From Amyelois transitella (lineage: Eukaryota > Arthropoda > Insecta > Lepidoptera > Pyralidae): a stretch of 64,000 nt of DNA. Shown one piece after another: positions 32,574 to 45,900 of the stretch. The stretch spans positions 2,120,501-2,184,500 of the forward strand of contig NC_083518.1 of the NCBI RefSeq assembly GCF_032362555.1. The letters are read 5' to 3'. How positions within the stretch are numbered: position 1 is the stretch's first letter; every line of letters begins with the position of its first letter. Position numbers and translations under genes: made by a program. A model generated the notes under the pieces. It searched no databases. It worked only from the letters and a program-made list of their open reading frames with translations, and was not told where the DNA came from.

Positions 32574-35500
32574 ATGTCTATATTCTTCGATTTCGACGTA
32601 GGGCCGACTGGTAGAAGATTTCGAAGGGCGGTGGAAGAAGACAAATATGATATTGAGAAGTTTTGTGATCGGACGCTAACGGAACCACTTTTTGGAGATG
32701 CTAACATTGGCGCTTTGATGTAAGTATTTTTTTAAGTGTTCTGTATGTTCACTGAAGGGTCTGTAATCATCAGAGATCGGAATAGGTAGATTGAATTGGG
32801 GTCAATGAACTGAAACATATATATTAATATGGACATGCCTCCGTCCGGGATTGTGGGATTTGTAAATTATTAAGATTTTTTCCGAAATTTTTACAAGTGG
32901 AATGAAGAATATATTAGTGGTAGCTGTTTTCCCCTGACTTCGTTCACGTAAATTGTAGTCCTATGTTACCCGCGGACAATGTAGTATACTGTAAGTGTAA
33001 GTATTGAAATGGAATTCCGGAAAAGAGGCTTATCCATGTTATGCTTTATATGGTAATTCGTGATGCAAGTACATAAAATCTATCTCTCGTAATCATACAG
33101 AGCCTCATAGAAAGCTATATGTGAAGTTACAGTTGGATGTGTAACCATGATCGATCCAATACAATATGTCTTTCACCTACTGAAGAAAAAGATGTATGTA
33201 TTTCAGTTCGATAAGGATAATTATCGTTAGAGGCCTATTGTGCTTTTCCAAACTATCTCAGTTTTTGTTTTTTGGCATTATGCTAAATACCTGCCAGTTT
33301 TACACTTTAAATAATTTATGTGCTGTTAGTTAAATGATTACTCGACGCTACATCTGTTCAGAGAACTCGAATTTAACAATTATTAAATTTCAGTGAACTA
33401 TCCACACTAGCCATCTGCATGATCAACGCGGATAAGGAAGTAGCTGGGTTCATGGCGTTCAACGACCATCCCGTCCAGGTGGCCATAGAGGCGTCTGATT
33501 GGGAAATGTGGGTTAGGAACATGTTCCAGTGAGTCAGTTTGAATGTTTTGTCTTATCCTTATAGTAGCGACCATCCGTCCCGCGCTTCAGCCCGGAAAGT
33601 AGCACACGTTGCTCAAATTTCCTATGTAACTATAGTTTGCTCGTAGAAGTCATTGTTTTGGGGCATTCTCACTTTGCTTTTTTAGACTTGTGGTGACATC
33701 ACTGACGTCACACGCCATCTGTCAATCATAGCGAAGAATGTGGCACGCTCAGCCAATAGCAGCCAAGTGTATAAATCGCGCAAGCAAAGATTTCACGGAT
33801 TTGAACATAATACAACCTCCGACTCAAAATCGTCTCTCGCGCAGTTGTCAAGGCATAACACCTAGTCTGACGGTGTCTTCCCTTTGTGGCGGTTGAGCTC
33901 GAATTATCGCTTCTGCTACAGACTCTTCGATCATAGTGCTTAGACTTTTCTTAAGCAACACCAATTAGGTATGACAATTCTATCCAAGTGTGATTAAAGC
34001 ATCTGATTGGTTTGTGATATATGGGTTGGAAATATAAAATTTAATGGTAAATAATCTGCAGTCTTTCCAAAAATTTTGCAATACACGTGAAATAATGATT
34101 TCCAGTCGTTTCTACCTATCCCGGAATACCTTCTTCATCCACTTCATGTGCTGTGCGGATGGAGTCATAGATTACTTCGTGCATGAAGCCCTGACCTCCG
34201 TCTTCGTCAATGACGCTTATCTGAAGAATATTTTGCTACTTGTGACCAAGGGCTGTCCGAAAGGTAAAGGAAATTATTAACAACACTTCACGGAACGTCA
34301 TATAATAATACTTATGTGTGACGTCGTTCCGTTAACTTGCTGGATTTAGCTATAGACACGAGGTCTATAGCTTAACCCTCTTTTAACTTGTAAAACTAGT
34401 CCAAATAAAGATTGTTTTTATCATCTCTTTTCTCGTACCTGCGATGTCTTACTGAAACGTCACATATGTTATGAAGATTAAATTTTTTAACGAATAAATA
34501 CAAACACTTCGAAATATTTGGCAGACAGATAGAGTACACTTTTCGGAGTAGGGTAACATATATATATGAATAATGCCTCAGATTTTCCGCCCTCAAAAAT
34601 TTGTAGGTAAATTTTATTATTTTTCGTTACCTTAGTGCTCAGCGTCGCGCTTAGTGCATTCTTACGCTCCCTTAGGCCATACAGGCTAAATTTCATCTTC
34701 CTAAGCCCAATAGTGGCTCTATTTTACCATACGTCAGTAACGTTATAGTTTGTAATATTATTTTGACCTACATACAGTTTCTGTGTACTAAACACATAAA
34801 CTGTATGAATCTCAATTCCACCGTCAAGCCATAGAGATTAACGCGGCGTTTCAGTATTTTCAAGACTAATAGCCTTGTCTTATTCGCAAGGGATATAGGT
34901 GTGATTAAGTATATGTATATTGACTTATGTTTATTACATGTCAAAACTATTTGTTATAGAGTCCTACGCCAAATACAACGTGTTCAGAAACAACATCACG
35001 TACAAATTTAACGCTAAATGCATTACTGACGACAATCTAGGAATCTTTATGTTCGCGGCGCAGAGTCAAGACTTTTGCCCCCAACTTAAACTGCGAAGGG
35101 CTGTGTAAGTTATAGCAAAGTTCACGATTGGCTTATCAACTTGGGATTTTTTTAAATGTGATGGACTAGCAACCTGTCACTATTTAAATCTCAATTCTAT
35201 AATAAAGCCAAACAGCTGAACTGTTATTGGCTGATAGCGTCGCGTGATGGTCTATTGTGACTTGTGACTTAGAAGCATTGATAGATATTGCATGTTTTTT
35301 AAAATTGAAATTTTTATTCTTTTGTTTCCACCTATTTTAAGTAAATGTTCCAATAATGAACTAATGGTACTTTATTAACTGCCTTCAAAAAAGGTGGTTA
35401 TCTGTATGTATATTCGTCCGCGATTGCATCGCGTTTCGCTGATTTTGATGCGGTTCTCAGGAAAGTGTTTATTACACTTAAGAGAAGGTTTTAGTTATTT

Positions 35501-36985
35501 AGCCGTCTTCAAAAAAGGAGGATATCGATTGGAGGCGGTTCTCTTTTTACAAAAGTCATTTTCTCAATGGTTGTTCAGGTATTTTGTAAATTTTTCAGTG
35601 AGGAAGACAATGACGAAATAGTGGAAATTCTAGACAAGAAATGCAGAAAATTGAAAGAGCTTTATGGCGACTATTATATTGCTGAGTTGGTTGGCCATCA
35701 CCCAGATACTAAAAGACGAATCATAGTTGCCGAGGTGTGTACAATATACATCCATTTCTTCTTCTTCGTCGTTACCTTTTCCCACTTTTTACGTGGGGTC
35801 GGCACAGTAGGTATGTTAGTTTTTCCAATTACTTCTATCAATTGCCATCTCACTGGTTACTCCCTTTCTCCTCATAGGTACTATCCTTTACGCCATCCAT
35901 CCATCTCTTTTTCGGTCATACATATCACGACTATATTTTTACGGGACAGACAAATATCAATAAGACTGAAAGGTCATGGTTAGCTAGTGATCCAATTGAA
36001 GTTGATTGATAGTGGAATGACAAATATTAGCCAAAAATATTGTTGAGCCTTCAAAATTCAAAGCTGAACTTGGCCTTTTAGTCATTTTACTGTTGGCTCT
36101 GTCAACCCGCGTGGGATATAGACGTGATTATATACTTACATGTATTTATGTAAGAATTTTTGATTTTAGCAAAAAGACAGATCTGTAGCGGGTGTGATGT
36201 GCCTCAACTCTGAAATTAACTATGAGAAACTACAGAAGAATTATGACCTCAAACCTTTTTATGGTCTGACGAAGACCACGCCACTAGAACGAGAGAATAT
36301 GAAAAGAAGTAACAAACTGCTTAGCACATTTGGGTAAGTAGGTTAGGGAGATAGATAAAACTCTTTATTGCAGCATAAGAGTGAAACATACAAAACAGCA
36401 CAAAACGGACAGAGATGGTACAAAGGCGGACTTATCGCTAATGCAATCTCTTCCAGTCAACATTTGGGTGGAATGAATGAATACAATCGCGTCTATATCT
36501 TTTACGGGCTAGACAGAGTTAACATCCTAAAAATCTTTAGCATTTATAATAAATGTTAGTAGGATGCTAAGGTATGTAATGAAAATGACGTGTAAGTAGA
36601 TATCACGTCTATATCCCTTGTGAGGTAGACAAAGCCAACAGTCTTGAAAATACTGATCGGCCTCGTTCAGGTATTTGGCTTAATGATAGAATTGGGATTC
36701 AAATAGTGACAGGTTGTTAGCCCATCGCTTACAAAAAGAATCCCAAGTTTGTAAGCCTATCCTTTAGTCGCCTTATACGACATCCATGGGAAAGGAGGAA
36801 TGGTCCTATTCTTTTTGTTTTGGTGCCAGCAACCACACGGCACAATTTTTTATATATCTCCTATAAAATTGTTTTTTATTCTAAATAAATAAAATACAAA
36901 TAATATTATTTACAGAGAACCAGTCATGTGCGGAAAATGGAGCCCATTTAGTCGCATGGTCAAATTGAAAACTGTTCCACAAGAC
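32574..36985 (+). CDS. CFAP61: CFAP61 exons 1-7: N-terminal domain (residues 1-318)
   Basis: This block matches the conserved N-terminal CFAP61 domain, which has an acyltransferase-like fold but is not known to be catalytic. Recognisable text includes FIHFMCCADGVIDYFV (exon 3), YGDYYIAELV (exon 5) and AGVMCLNSEINYEKLQ with YDLKPFYGL (exon 6). The start codon is the first ATG of exon 1. No upstream exon was found. Confidence 0.88.
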
Positions 36986-39900
36986 GTAAGTTTAAATTTT
37001 ATTATTCTTATGACACGAAAAGATGATTCTTTGATATTTGTTTTTTTTTTGATGAGAACACAAGATTACGCCCGCTACTCTGCCCGGTTGGGAAAAAATA
37101 AAATACAAAATTTCCGCTTATTACCAAAAAATATTTTATAAGGTAGGTATGGCATTTAACGCCCAATGTGTAAAAACGCCCGAATGCTAAAAATCGGAGA
37201 TAATGCCGCACGAGTTACGTTATACTTCATGCACACATAGAATAAACCAATAGGAACGCGCGGACGCGACGCGGCGCCGCTCAGGCCATCGGTCGCTCAG
37301 TTGTGAACCGAACTTGAAGGACGCCGGCAGTGCACGCTGTTCTTATAAAAAATACTCCGACAAATCCGTAAGTTTTAATTCATTTTCTGTAATTTACATG
37401 TCTAATTTTGTGATAAGCGTTCTATTTAGATATCTTTATTCATATTTCATTGACAATTTGATTGATTTGTTTGTAATTATGTGTGAAAATATGAGAACTA
37501 GGTACAAGGTGCTATTCGGGTAATAACGCCCCGTGACGTGAGGTTTGGGCGTCAATAGCCTGTATGGGCGCTATTATCCTAAGTGGGCGTATTTATACAA
37601 GGCGAAAATCGATGTGTTATATTTCATAATGATTTGCTTTTAACAGATCCGGTACTGATTACTGATACTCTGAATAGTCCGTAGGATATATAAGTTGATT
37701 ACTGATCTCATTTATGTTTAAGCTATAATATTAATTTACTTCATTTCAGGGCGTTAATTGACGTACTGTTTTGGGGCGTCATTAGCCACCTACGGTGAAT
37801 AGCGCCCAATAGGCATTTTAATAATAATCTGATTTTTTATTAAAATCCTTTAAAAATTGATCTTCTATTGTTATAGAACATGTTAAAAGTGAAATATTTT
37901 TGTTATAGATGATTAAGTAGAAATTACGAGATGTTTGAAAGTGTTATAAAATTATAATATTTTAGTATTTGTAGTTCATATAATGATAATTATGATGCTA
38001 TCTAAAAAAAGATAATATAATATACTTTTAAGTTTTGTACGGCTCTAAGTCGAAATATATGTGTTTATTAAGATATTACGTAAATAAATATATGGGCGTT
38101 ACTAAAAACTGTATGTTCAGTAACGCCAATGACAGGCTATTCAGAAAGTCTTTGTTTTCATAATCTTATATGACTGATAACATATATGTGTTAGTTTTTT
38201 GTATTCTTTTTTTGACAATAAAACTATTTTTCTAAACAGTTTTTTAATCCAATCATTTTATTCAATAATATATTGAATTGAAATTAAGCGGGCGTTAAAT
38301 GCCTATGATACCTTAATTTGCACTAGACAGCAAGCCTTTCCAATTTCTAGACCCATAGGTTTGGGTTGGGCTGTATGTTGATATGTCAGTTAGTGTTCTC
38401 TTTTATATATACATATATTTAAAAAATCATATTTTAGAAGTGGAGGTTCTGAGGATGTTTCGTTTTCTTAATGCCATCTCAATATCTTTCATATTTTTTA
38501 ACAATACAATTTTAATCTGTAGATAAGACAAAAGAAAAAAGAAGTTAAACCTAAAAGTAGTCGTGTTAACTTCGTTCGAGCGATGAACCGTGCTAGCGTA
38601 GACGATCGAAAGTCCTCAGACGCCAGTTCCAAATTCGCCATAGCGTCGACTATATCCGTTCAGTCCCAAATGACAGCCGCGTCTATAATGGCCATGTTGG
38701 ACGAAGAGCCACTCGACTATGAAATCGTCAATATCGATGAAGGATTACTTGTAATTCCTGAAGAATTTCCGTTAGATGAAGTGTAAGTAATAAAGCGTGA
38801 TATAATTTATTTATTATTTATTGAGTTAGAGATACGATTTAGTCTCGACTATATCCGTTCAATCCCAAATGACAGACGCGTTTATAATGGCCATTTTGGA
38901 CAAAGAACTATTTGACTATGAATGACATAGACAGTATCGATACCATTAGATATTCAATAAAAAACATGTAAATTCAACTTTATTTACTAGGAATGAGTCT
39001 GAAGTAAAAAACACGTCACTGGCTGAGACATCTTCAAAAAATGAGAAGTGAGTATTGCAGATACCAAGTTTCTTTCGTTTGTTTATATTTAAATGGCTAG
39101 ATATATATTTGATACGTTTATCACCTATTAAAAAAATATATATTTTATTTAGAAGTCCCGAAAATAAAACTGAAGCGATATCAAAGAAACAATTTCAAAA
39201 TCGAGAAAAGAAAAAAGGTAAGTTAATTTCCAGCCATTAAGTAAAATCGTTTTGTTTATAACCCTTCTCCTTTCATTCTAAAACTAGCTCTGGTCCGGGG
39301 CTTTACACCCGTGGGAATTTCCAGGATATTTTACCTTGTCGATTTCATCTATCATGTCCAGTACCTATTTGATTTATTTTTGTATATTCAAACAAAAATA
39401 CTAGTCTTTTCTCTATAGGATTTTAGCATGGATAACATGTTTATTGTCATAAAAAGTATTATCTTTAAGTAAAATATGACATATTCGTTCAGGTATATTA
39501 GCCAAAGGTGGGGTGACCGTCAAGCGAGCTCCTTTTCCAGTCTTGTATTACGGACAACCCAACGCTTTTATGATAGAGTTGTTTGGACTCAGAGACGGCG
39601 TACACGAGAGGTATGATTGTATATATTTTAGTGTAAAGACATTTAACATCTGGTCTGTTGCTCTTAATTATAAGGTCCTTGTGACGTCAATAATTACCTA
39701 GTTGTGACATCGGAGGTCCCGGGTTCAAATCCTGGCTAGGGCATGATGAGAAAAGAACTTTTTCTGATTGGCCTGGGTCTTGGATGTTTATCTATATAGG
39801 TATTTATAGTAAAATATAGTATCATTGAGTTAGTATCTCGTAACACAAGCCTCGAACTTATTTCGAGGCTAACACAATCTGTGTAATTTGTCCCGTATAT

Positions 39901-42900
39901 ATTTATTTATTTTTATGTTCTATTCAATTCTGTTGTTATAGTGTAAATAAAACTGTAGAGTACTTTTGAAATGAATGTATATATATTTTTATTTTATTTA
40001 TTTAACATCTCACAGCTACCTCGATTCTCTTCGATGTCACGAGATTAAAGATCACATCGCTTTTATATTTTTATTTTGGGCATTGTTACCGTTCGACCAC
40101 TTTTGCCAAATAGGTTACGATCTTAAAAGTTTCTTAAGAAAATGTAAGTTAGCTTATTTATAGGCATGCTTTTGACTTATTGGAAGCCGCCTTCGAAGTG
40201 ATGAAGGATTACGACTATTGTATCATCGAGATACCTTTAGAAGAGCCGGCATTTTCTTTGTTGCAACATTTTTGTGTAAGTATATAATTTTTTATTTATC
40301 TCGCTCTGCACCAACGCCAATCTCCTGTTTGGTTTTCTTATATCCAAAGGCTGACTGGAAGAGATCGCATTAGCGATAACTCCGCCTTTGTACCATACTC
40401 TGTCTGTTTTGTATGTTTTACTCTTATGGTGCAATAAAGAGTTTTAAATATCTATCTATTTTTTCCTCTTTTTAACGGTAAAAAGACGGCATTACCTTAG
40501 AATTTTAATTCCATCATAAAGCTTTCTAGTCCACGTGGCCTTTAAGTATTATGACTAGCTCTGTCTGCCTCGTGCGGAGCAAAGACATAATGTGTTTGTA
40601 TATTTTAGTAATTTCTATTACTATTAACATTTTGACAGTTAAAATAACTTTGATTTCAGTACGTGCCGACAAGGGGTGATGTTTGTACTGATACAGCTTT
40701 GTATGTGGCACATAGAAATGCAATTTTTGGGTATGTACTTATATATTATGAAGAGATATAAATGTTCATTCCTAGGAAGTCTTTTACGTAAAATAGAAAT
40801 AATGCTGGTTTTAGTCAGCAGCTCAGCACCCTGTACGGTTATAATATTGCATATTTTACTCGTTACTAGACTGCTTAACTCCTATCGAATTTTCACGAAC
40901 AAAAGTATTTTTAGCTAGCCTGGTGTTGAAAATAAATATTGCAGTACTTTTAAAATTGACAACAAAAAAGATAACGTGCGTGCAAAAGGCATATCTATTG
41001 AACTTTTCTTGAAATTCATTTTAATAAAAAAAAAAATCCAGAAAAATCCGAGTACGCGAGGCGGAAATGGCGGACATGCCACAGATATCTCAAGTGATGC
41101 ACGACGTGGAGGGCAAAGACACGATCTGGACCGTTGAGAACACGCTGATGAAAGGCAAGGAGAACCGCGTGTTCGTCATGATGTGCGGCCACAGGGTCGT
41201 GGGCTTTGGGATCGTTGAGTACGTAAATGAAACTTAAATGTAGCATATGAAACTTCACTTCATCTTCTTCTTCTTTCCGGCGTTAGTCTCGGAGTCTCGG
41301 AGTGCACCTGTTTTGGAAAGGTGCGTCTTTGGCCATGCTCTTGGTTTGGATAAGTCAGGTTTTGTACACGAAACGACTCCTGTCTGACCTGTGCAGGATG
41401 GGAACCCTAGCCCGAATTGGATTTATATTCCATTATTAAGTTTATATTCCAGGCCATGTGGTTTCCGGTAACAATAATAAAAAAGAATAAGACCATTCCT
41501 TCTCTTTCCCGTGGATGTCGTAAAAGGCGACTAAGAGGTAAGGGGTAAGGGGGGGGGGGTTATAAACTTGGGTTTCTTCTTTTAGGCGATAGGCAACTTG
41601 TCACTATTCGAATCGCAATTCTATCATCGAGCCAAAAAGCTGAACTTGGCTTATCAGTGTTTTCAAGACTGTTAGCTCTGTCTACCTCGCAAGGGATATA
41701 GACGTGACTATACATATGTATGTATGTTATATTCCAGGCCTCCAGAACAAATCGACTTCATCCGAACGAAGTTCCTTCTAGAGACTTACCACATTCACAA
41801 GTACCACACCAACAAAGAAGTGGAATGTGGCTTCGCAACTCTGAAGACTGCGATGGTGTACCGCGTGTTTGAGCAGCATTACAGGTTCTTTGCCAGGGAT
41901 ATGATGAGGCTGTCTGGAAGTAACACCCTGCTTTGGTTGACTGGGTATAGGAACAAATGGGTATGCTTCGCTTCTATCATCATGGTTGCAGAATTACATA
42001 TGGCAGTTCCCTTCAAGTGAAGGTTTCTCACTATGTTTACCCTCACCGAAAGAGTTACCGTAAAGTTAGAAAACAAAACAAAGGTGTATTTCTCAGGCCC
42101 TTTCTATTAGTACTTGAGTCGTGGTAGGTTCTGAATCTGTGAATAACGTTTTTAAACGGTTTTATTTAGCTCACCCCGTTTGTTTTATTCTTGGGTCAAA
42201 TTTAGTAATTCAAATTTCACCCTCTTCCTGTCAACCGATTAATCTGAAATTTTGTATACACTTTGGATTTTGGTGACAATATAATTATGTTTATTCATTA
42301 TCATTATAAATTCAAGATGGCCGCCGTTACAAAATGGCGGATAATTTAGGTTTCATTAATCCCATCAATATGGGTATCAAATGAAAGGGCTCAACAAGCA
42401 GAATACAATATACTATAAAAAATTGAAATCCAAGATGGCGGCCTCTACAAAATGGCGGATAACTTAGGTTTTATCAATCCCATCAACATGGGTATCAAAT
42501 GAAAGGTCTCAACAAGTAGAATACAATTTACTATTCAAAATTAAAATCTAAGCAGTGGGATAAAATGTGAATTAAACAGAATGCGAAATAAAAACTAAAA
42601 ACTAGAAAATAAAAATAGGTAAAAAAACTTTTTAAGTTAAACGGTTTTATGTTAAACATACATTGCAATGTTTAATATAAATGTACTAAAAACCAAAAAA
42701 TAATAAAATAGATACAGTCGTGGGAATTATAAACATATGCATAGACTAGACTAAAATAAAACCGTGGGGCACGTCAATTGTCTACAATTTATAGACTTAA
42801 TGTGCGATAGAAGAATCGTTTAATTCGTTGTTAGGCAGTTGGCCCGCAGACGGTGCGCAAATTACTTACTATTTTGCTGGCTAGCGAGGAATCGTTTCAC

Positions 42901-45900
42901 TGCTCGTAGTTTGTCTTTAATCGACAAAACTTATGATAAAAGTACTACTCGCTCAACATTATGAAACCCTAAAACTCGCTTAATCGAGCTTGCTAACTTG
43001 TTTCCACATTCTAGCCCTACTTATCACACGTCCATCGTTGTCGGTTGAACAACTGCCTAATTTTAGTGTAACAACATTACAAAACAAACATTTTAATCAA
43101 CGATTGTAGACAATTGACGTGCCCCACGGTTTTATTTTAGTCTAGTCTATGCATATGTTTATAATTCCCACGACTGTATCTATTTTATTATTTTTTGGTT
43201 TTTAGTACATTTATATTAAACATTGCAATGTATGTTTAACATAAAACCGTTTAACTTAAAAAGTTTTTTTACCTATTTTTATTTCATTTAGGTCATAGAC
43301 CGTTACATAACTTGAGAGCATCATTGCTCTCAGGTTTATCGAGAAATTAATTATTTACTTGTGAAGATCATTAAATTCACAATAAAGAAAAGTGGACTGA
43401 GGCATTGTAACTCTAAAAACAAAGGCCGTGATGGTTTACAGCGTGTTTGACAAGTGAGAAACCAGCGAGAAATGTCTGTTTCTTCTATAATATGTTTCCT
43501 TTAAACCTTGAAAAAACATATGTGGTAAAATGAGCAAGAGCGAGAGTGAATAATTTTTTTATAAAAGTTATGTTTTATTTACAATATTTTAAATTTAAAT
43601 ATGTATAGGACAAATTATACATATTGAGTTAGCCTCGAAGTAAGTTCGAAACTTGTGTTACGAGATACTAACTCAACGATACTATATTTTATAATAAATA
43701 CTTATACAGGGTGACATTTAAAACAACTGCATCCTTTTAAACATAGACTATACCCATGCTTCTGAGCTGTTTGAGCCTATTTTTATTTAAATTAAACGTT
43801 ATCATTTTCACATTTATAAAACCCTCAAAAATTACGTCAAACGCTTTATTAAACACCAATACTACAAAAAGAAATTAAAACTAAACATGTAAATAAATGT
43901 CTGAAAAATAAATTATTTTTCTAGTATCAAGATCAAGTAAAGTACAGAGTTGTCGAAATCGCTCAGCTGAGTGAATTGTGTCGTTGACCTCTGAATCTTA
44001 TGCGTCGCTTTTCCGGCGGCCGGGTGATATGACGTATTTAGGATCGTGGATTTTGATACTTTTATTTTTTTTCGTACTTTCTGAAATATGAACCGATATT
44101 TTTCTTTCAACGTTTTTAAATATCCTTTAAATGATTACACTTAACAGTTAAATTTATGCAGTTAAATTAAAAGTCACCCTGTATAGATAAACGTCTAAGA
44201 CCCAGGCCAATCAGAAAAAGTTCTTTTCTCATCATGCCCTGGTCGGGATTCGAACCCGGGACCTCTGGTGTCACAGACAAGAGTACTACCGCTGTCCCAC
44301 AGAGGCCGTCAAAATATTTAGCCTAGCCTAGTCATTCACTACTATGTATGTCTTGGATACATTACTATTATTATTTCTTCTTGGGTTGAAGAATGTACAC
44401 TTATGGAAAACATGATTTATTTACAGATGGCATACAAGGCAAACATCTTGGCATCACTCATGATACCGCTAATGCCAAGGAAAAATGAGATTGATTACTT
44501 AGAAACAACAGAACTGAAGAGGATTGCTGCGTTGAGCAAGAATATGTATGATTATAGTTGCTTGATTTTTGTTATTATACTTATTTGTAATGAACTCTCG
44601 TGTGTAGTGTATATGCCTTGCGGGGTACGCAAGGGATATAGACGTGGCTATATGTACACATGTTGTTTTGATTTCAGAATTGGTTTCACGACGTGGTTTC
44701 TAAGCAAAAAGTATTGTAGCATTCCTATGCTAAACGTGAACGCAAGAATAGTCGTGGTAGGCGCCTCTAGAACTGCACTGGCTTTTATAGATAAATTGTT
44801 GTTCAGGTGGGCAAAATGTTTAACGTTTAATTTAATCGAAATCTTTTGGTTAAATATTTTCTTCCAGCGACTGGGATTGCTCATATATACATAAAGTCAC
44901 GCCTTTTTCCCGGGGGACAGAGACTACATCTATCCGCTTGCCACTTTCTCTGCATACTTCTTTCGCGTCGACCACATTCATAACACTCTTCATGCAGGCT
45001 CGTCGGTTAAAATATGAGAATTCTTAACCTGACCATAAGCGTCACATAGTGTATGTAAATATTGGATATATAAGCAAGTGGAATTTTTTACCTTAATACC
45101 TTAATACCAATATGGGAAGTAATTTTGTTGACTATATTGAAAGTAACGAAAAACAAATTATTTTTTAAAATTAGAAGAATATTAAATTAAGAGATATTAT
45201 GTTAGAAATTAAGATTATTTTACAATTTTTTCAGTGAATCCTGCGCATACTTGTCATTCAACAATGTGTATCTAATATCCCCGTCGGCCATACCCCACAT
45301 GCCGAAAAGGTGTAGTTCTACAGATCACATGTTTAATAAATACAGCACCAGCTCAGATAAATATATAAGAAGTGTGCCTTACACTTATTATGTGAATACC
45401 GTCCGTGGCACTCTTGTGGGAATTGACAAGTAATTTTTATTCACTCTTAACTAAGTAACAAAATTGTTAGTTTTAGTGCAGTAAACAAATTTTATTCACT
45501 CTTAAATAAGTAACAAAATTGTTAGTTTTAGTGTAGTAAACAATTTTTATTTACTCTTGAATAAGTAACAAAAGTGTTTGTTTTAGTGTAGTAAACAACA
45601 TTTATTTACTCTTGAATAAGTAACAAAACTGTTTGTTACAGTAAAAATATCATAAAAGGTAAAAGCCAACTTTTAAAAATAATCCGGTTTTGGATTTGAC
45701 TGACGCTCTGTAAGGAATAACTGTGCTTGTTTTTTGAAGTAAAAAAAAAAACATAGTTGATTTAAAATGCTTCTCTTTTATGAAGTCGGTTTTGAAGTTG
45801 TTTAGATGATGAGTTGAAAATTCGTATAATTTTATTATGTTTCAGGCAACACAAATTTGTAACTGTATCTAACGGTGGCAGGATATACTATGACTATCTC

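Noticed and set aside
37245-37370. CpG-rich patch as a promoter of CFAP61
   Set aside because: It lies inside intron 7 within a TIR element and has no link to the CFAP61 start; treated as part of the element.
40012-40151. Exon-like segment in CFAP61 (acceptor CTCACAG, open frame, donor TGTAAGTT)
   Set aside because: Its end phase does not fit the next exon, whereas exon 39493-39610 joins 40164-40275 directly and restores the conserved protein sequence.
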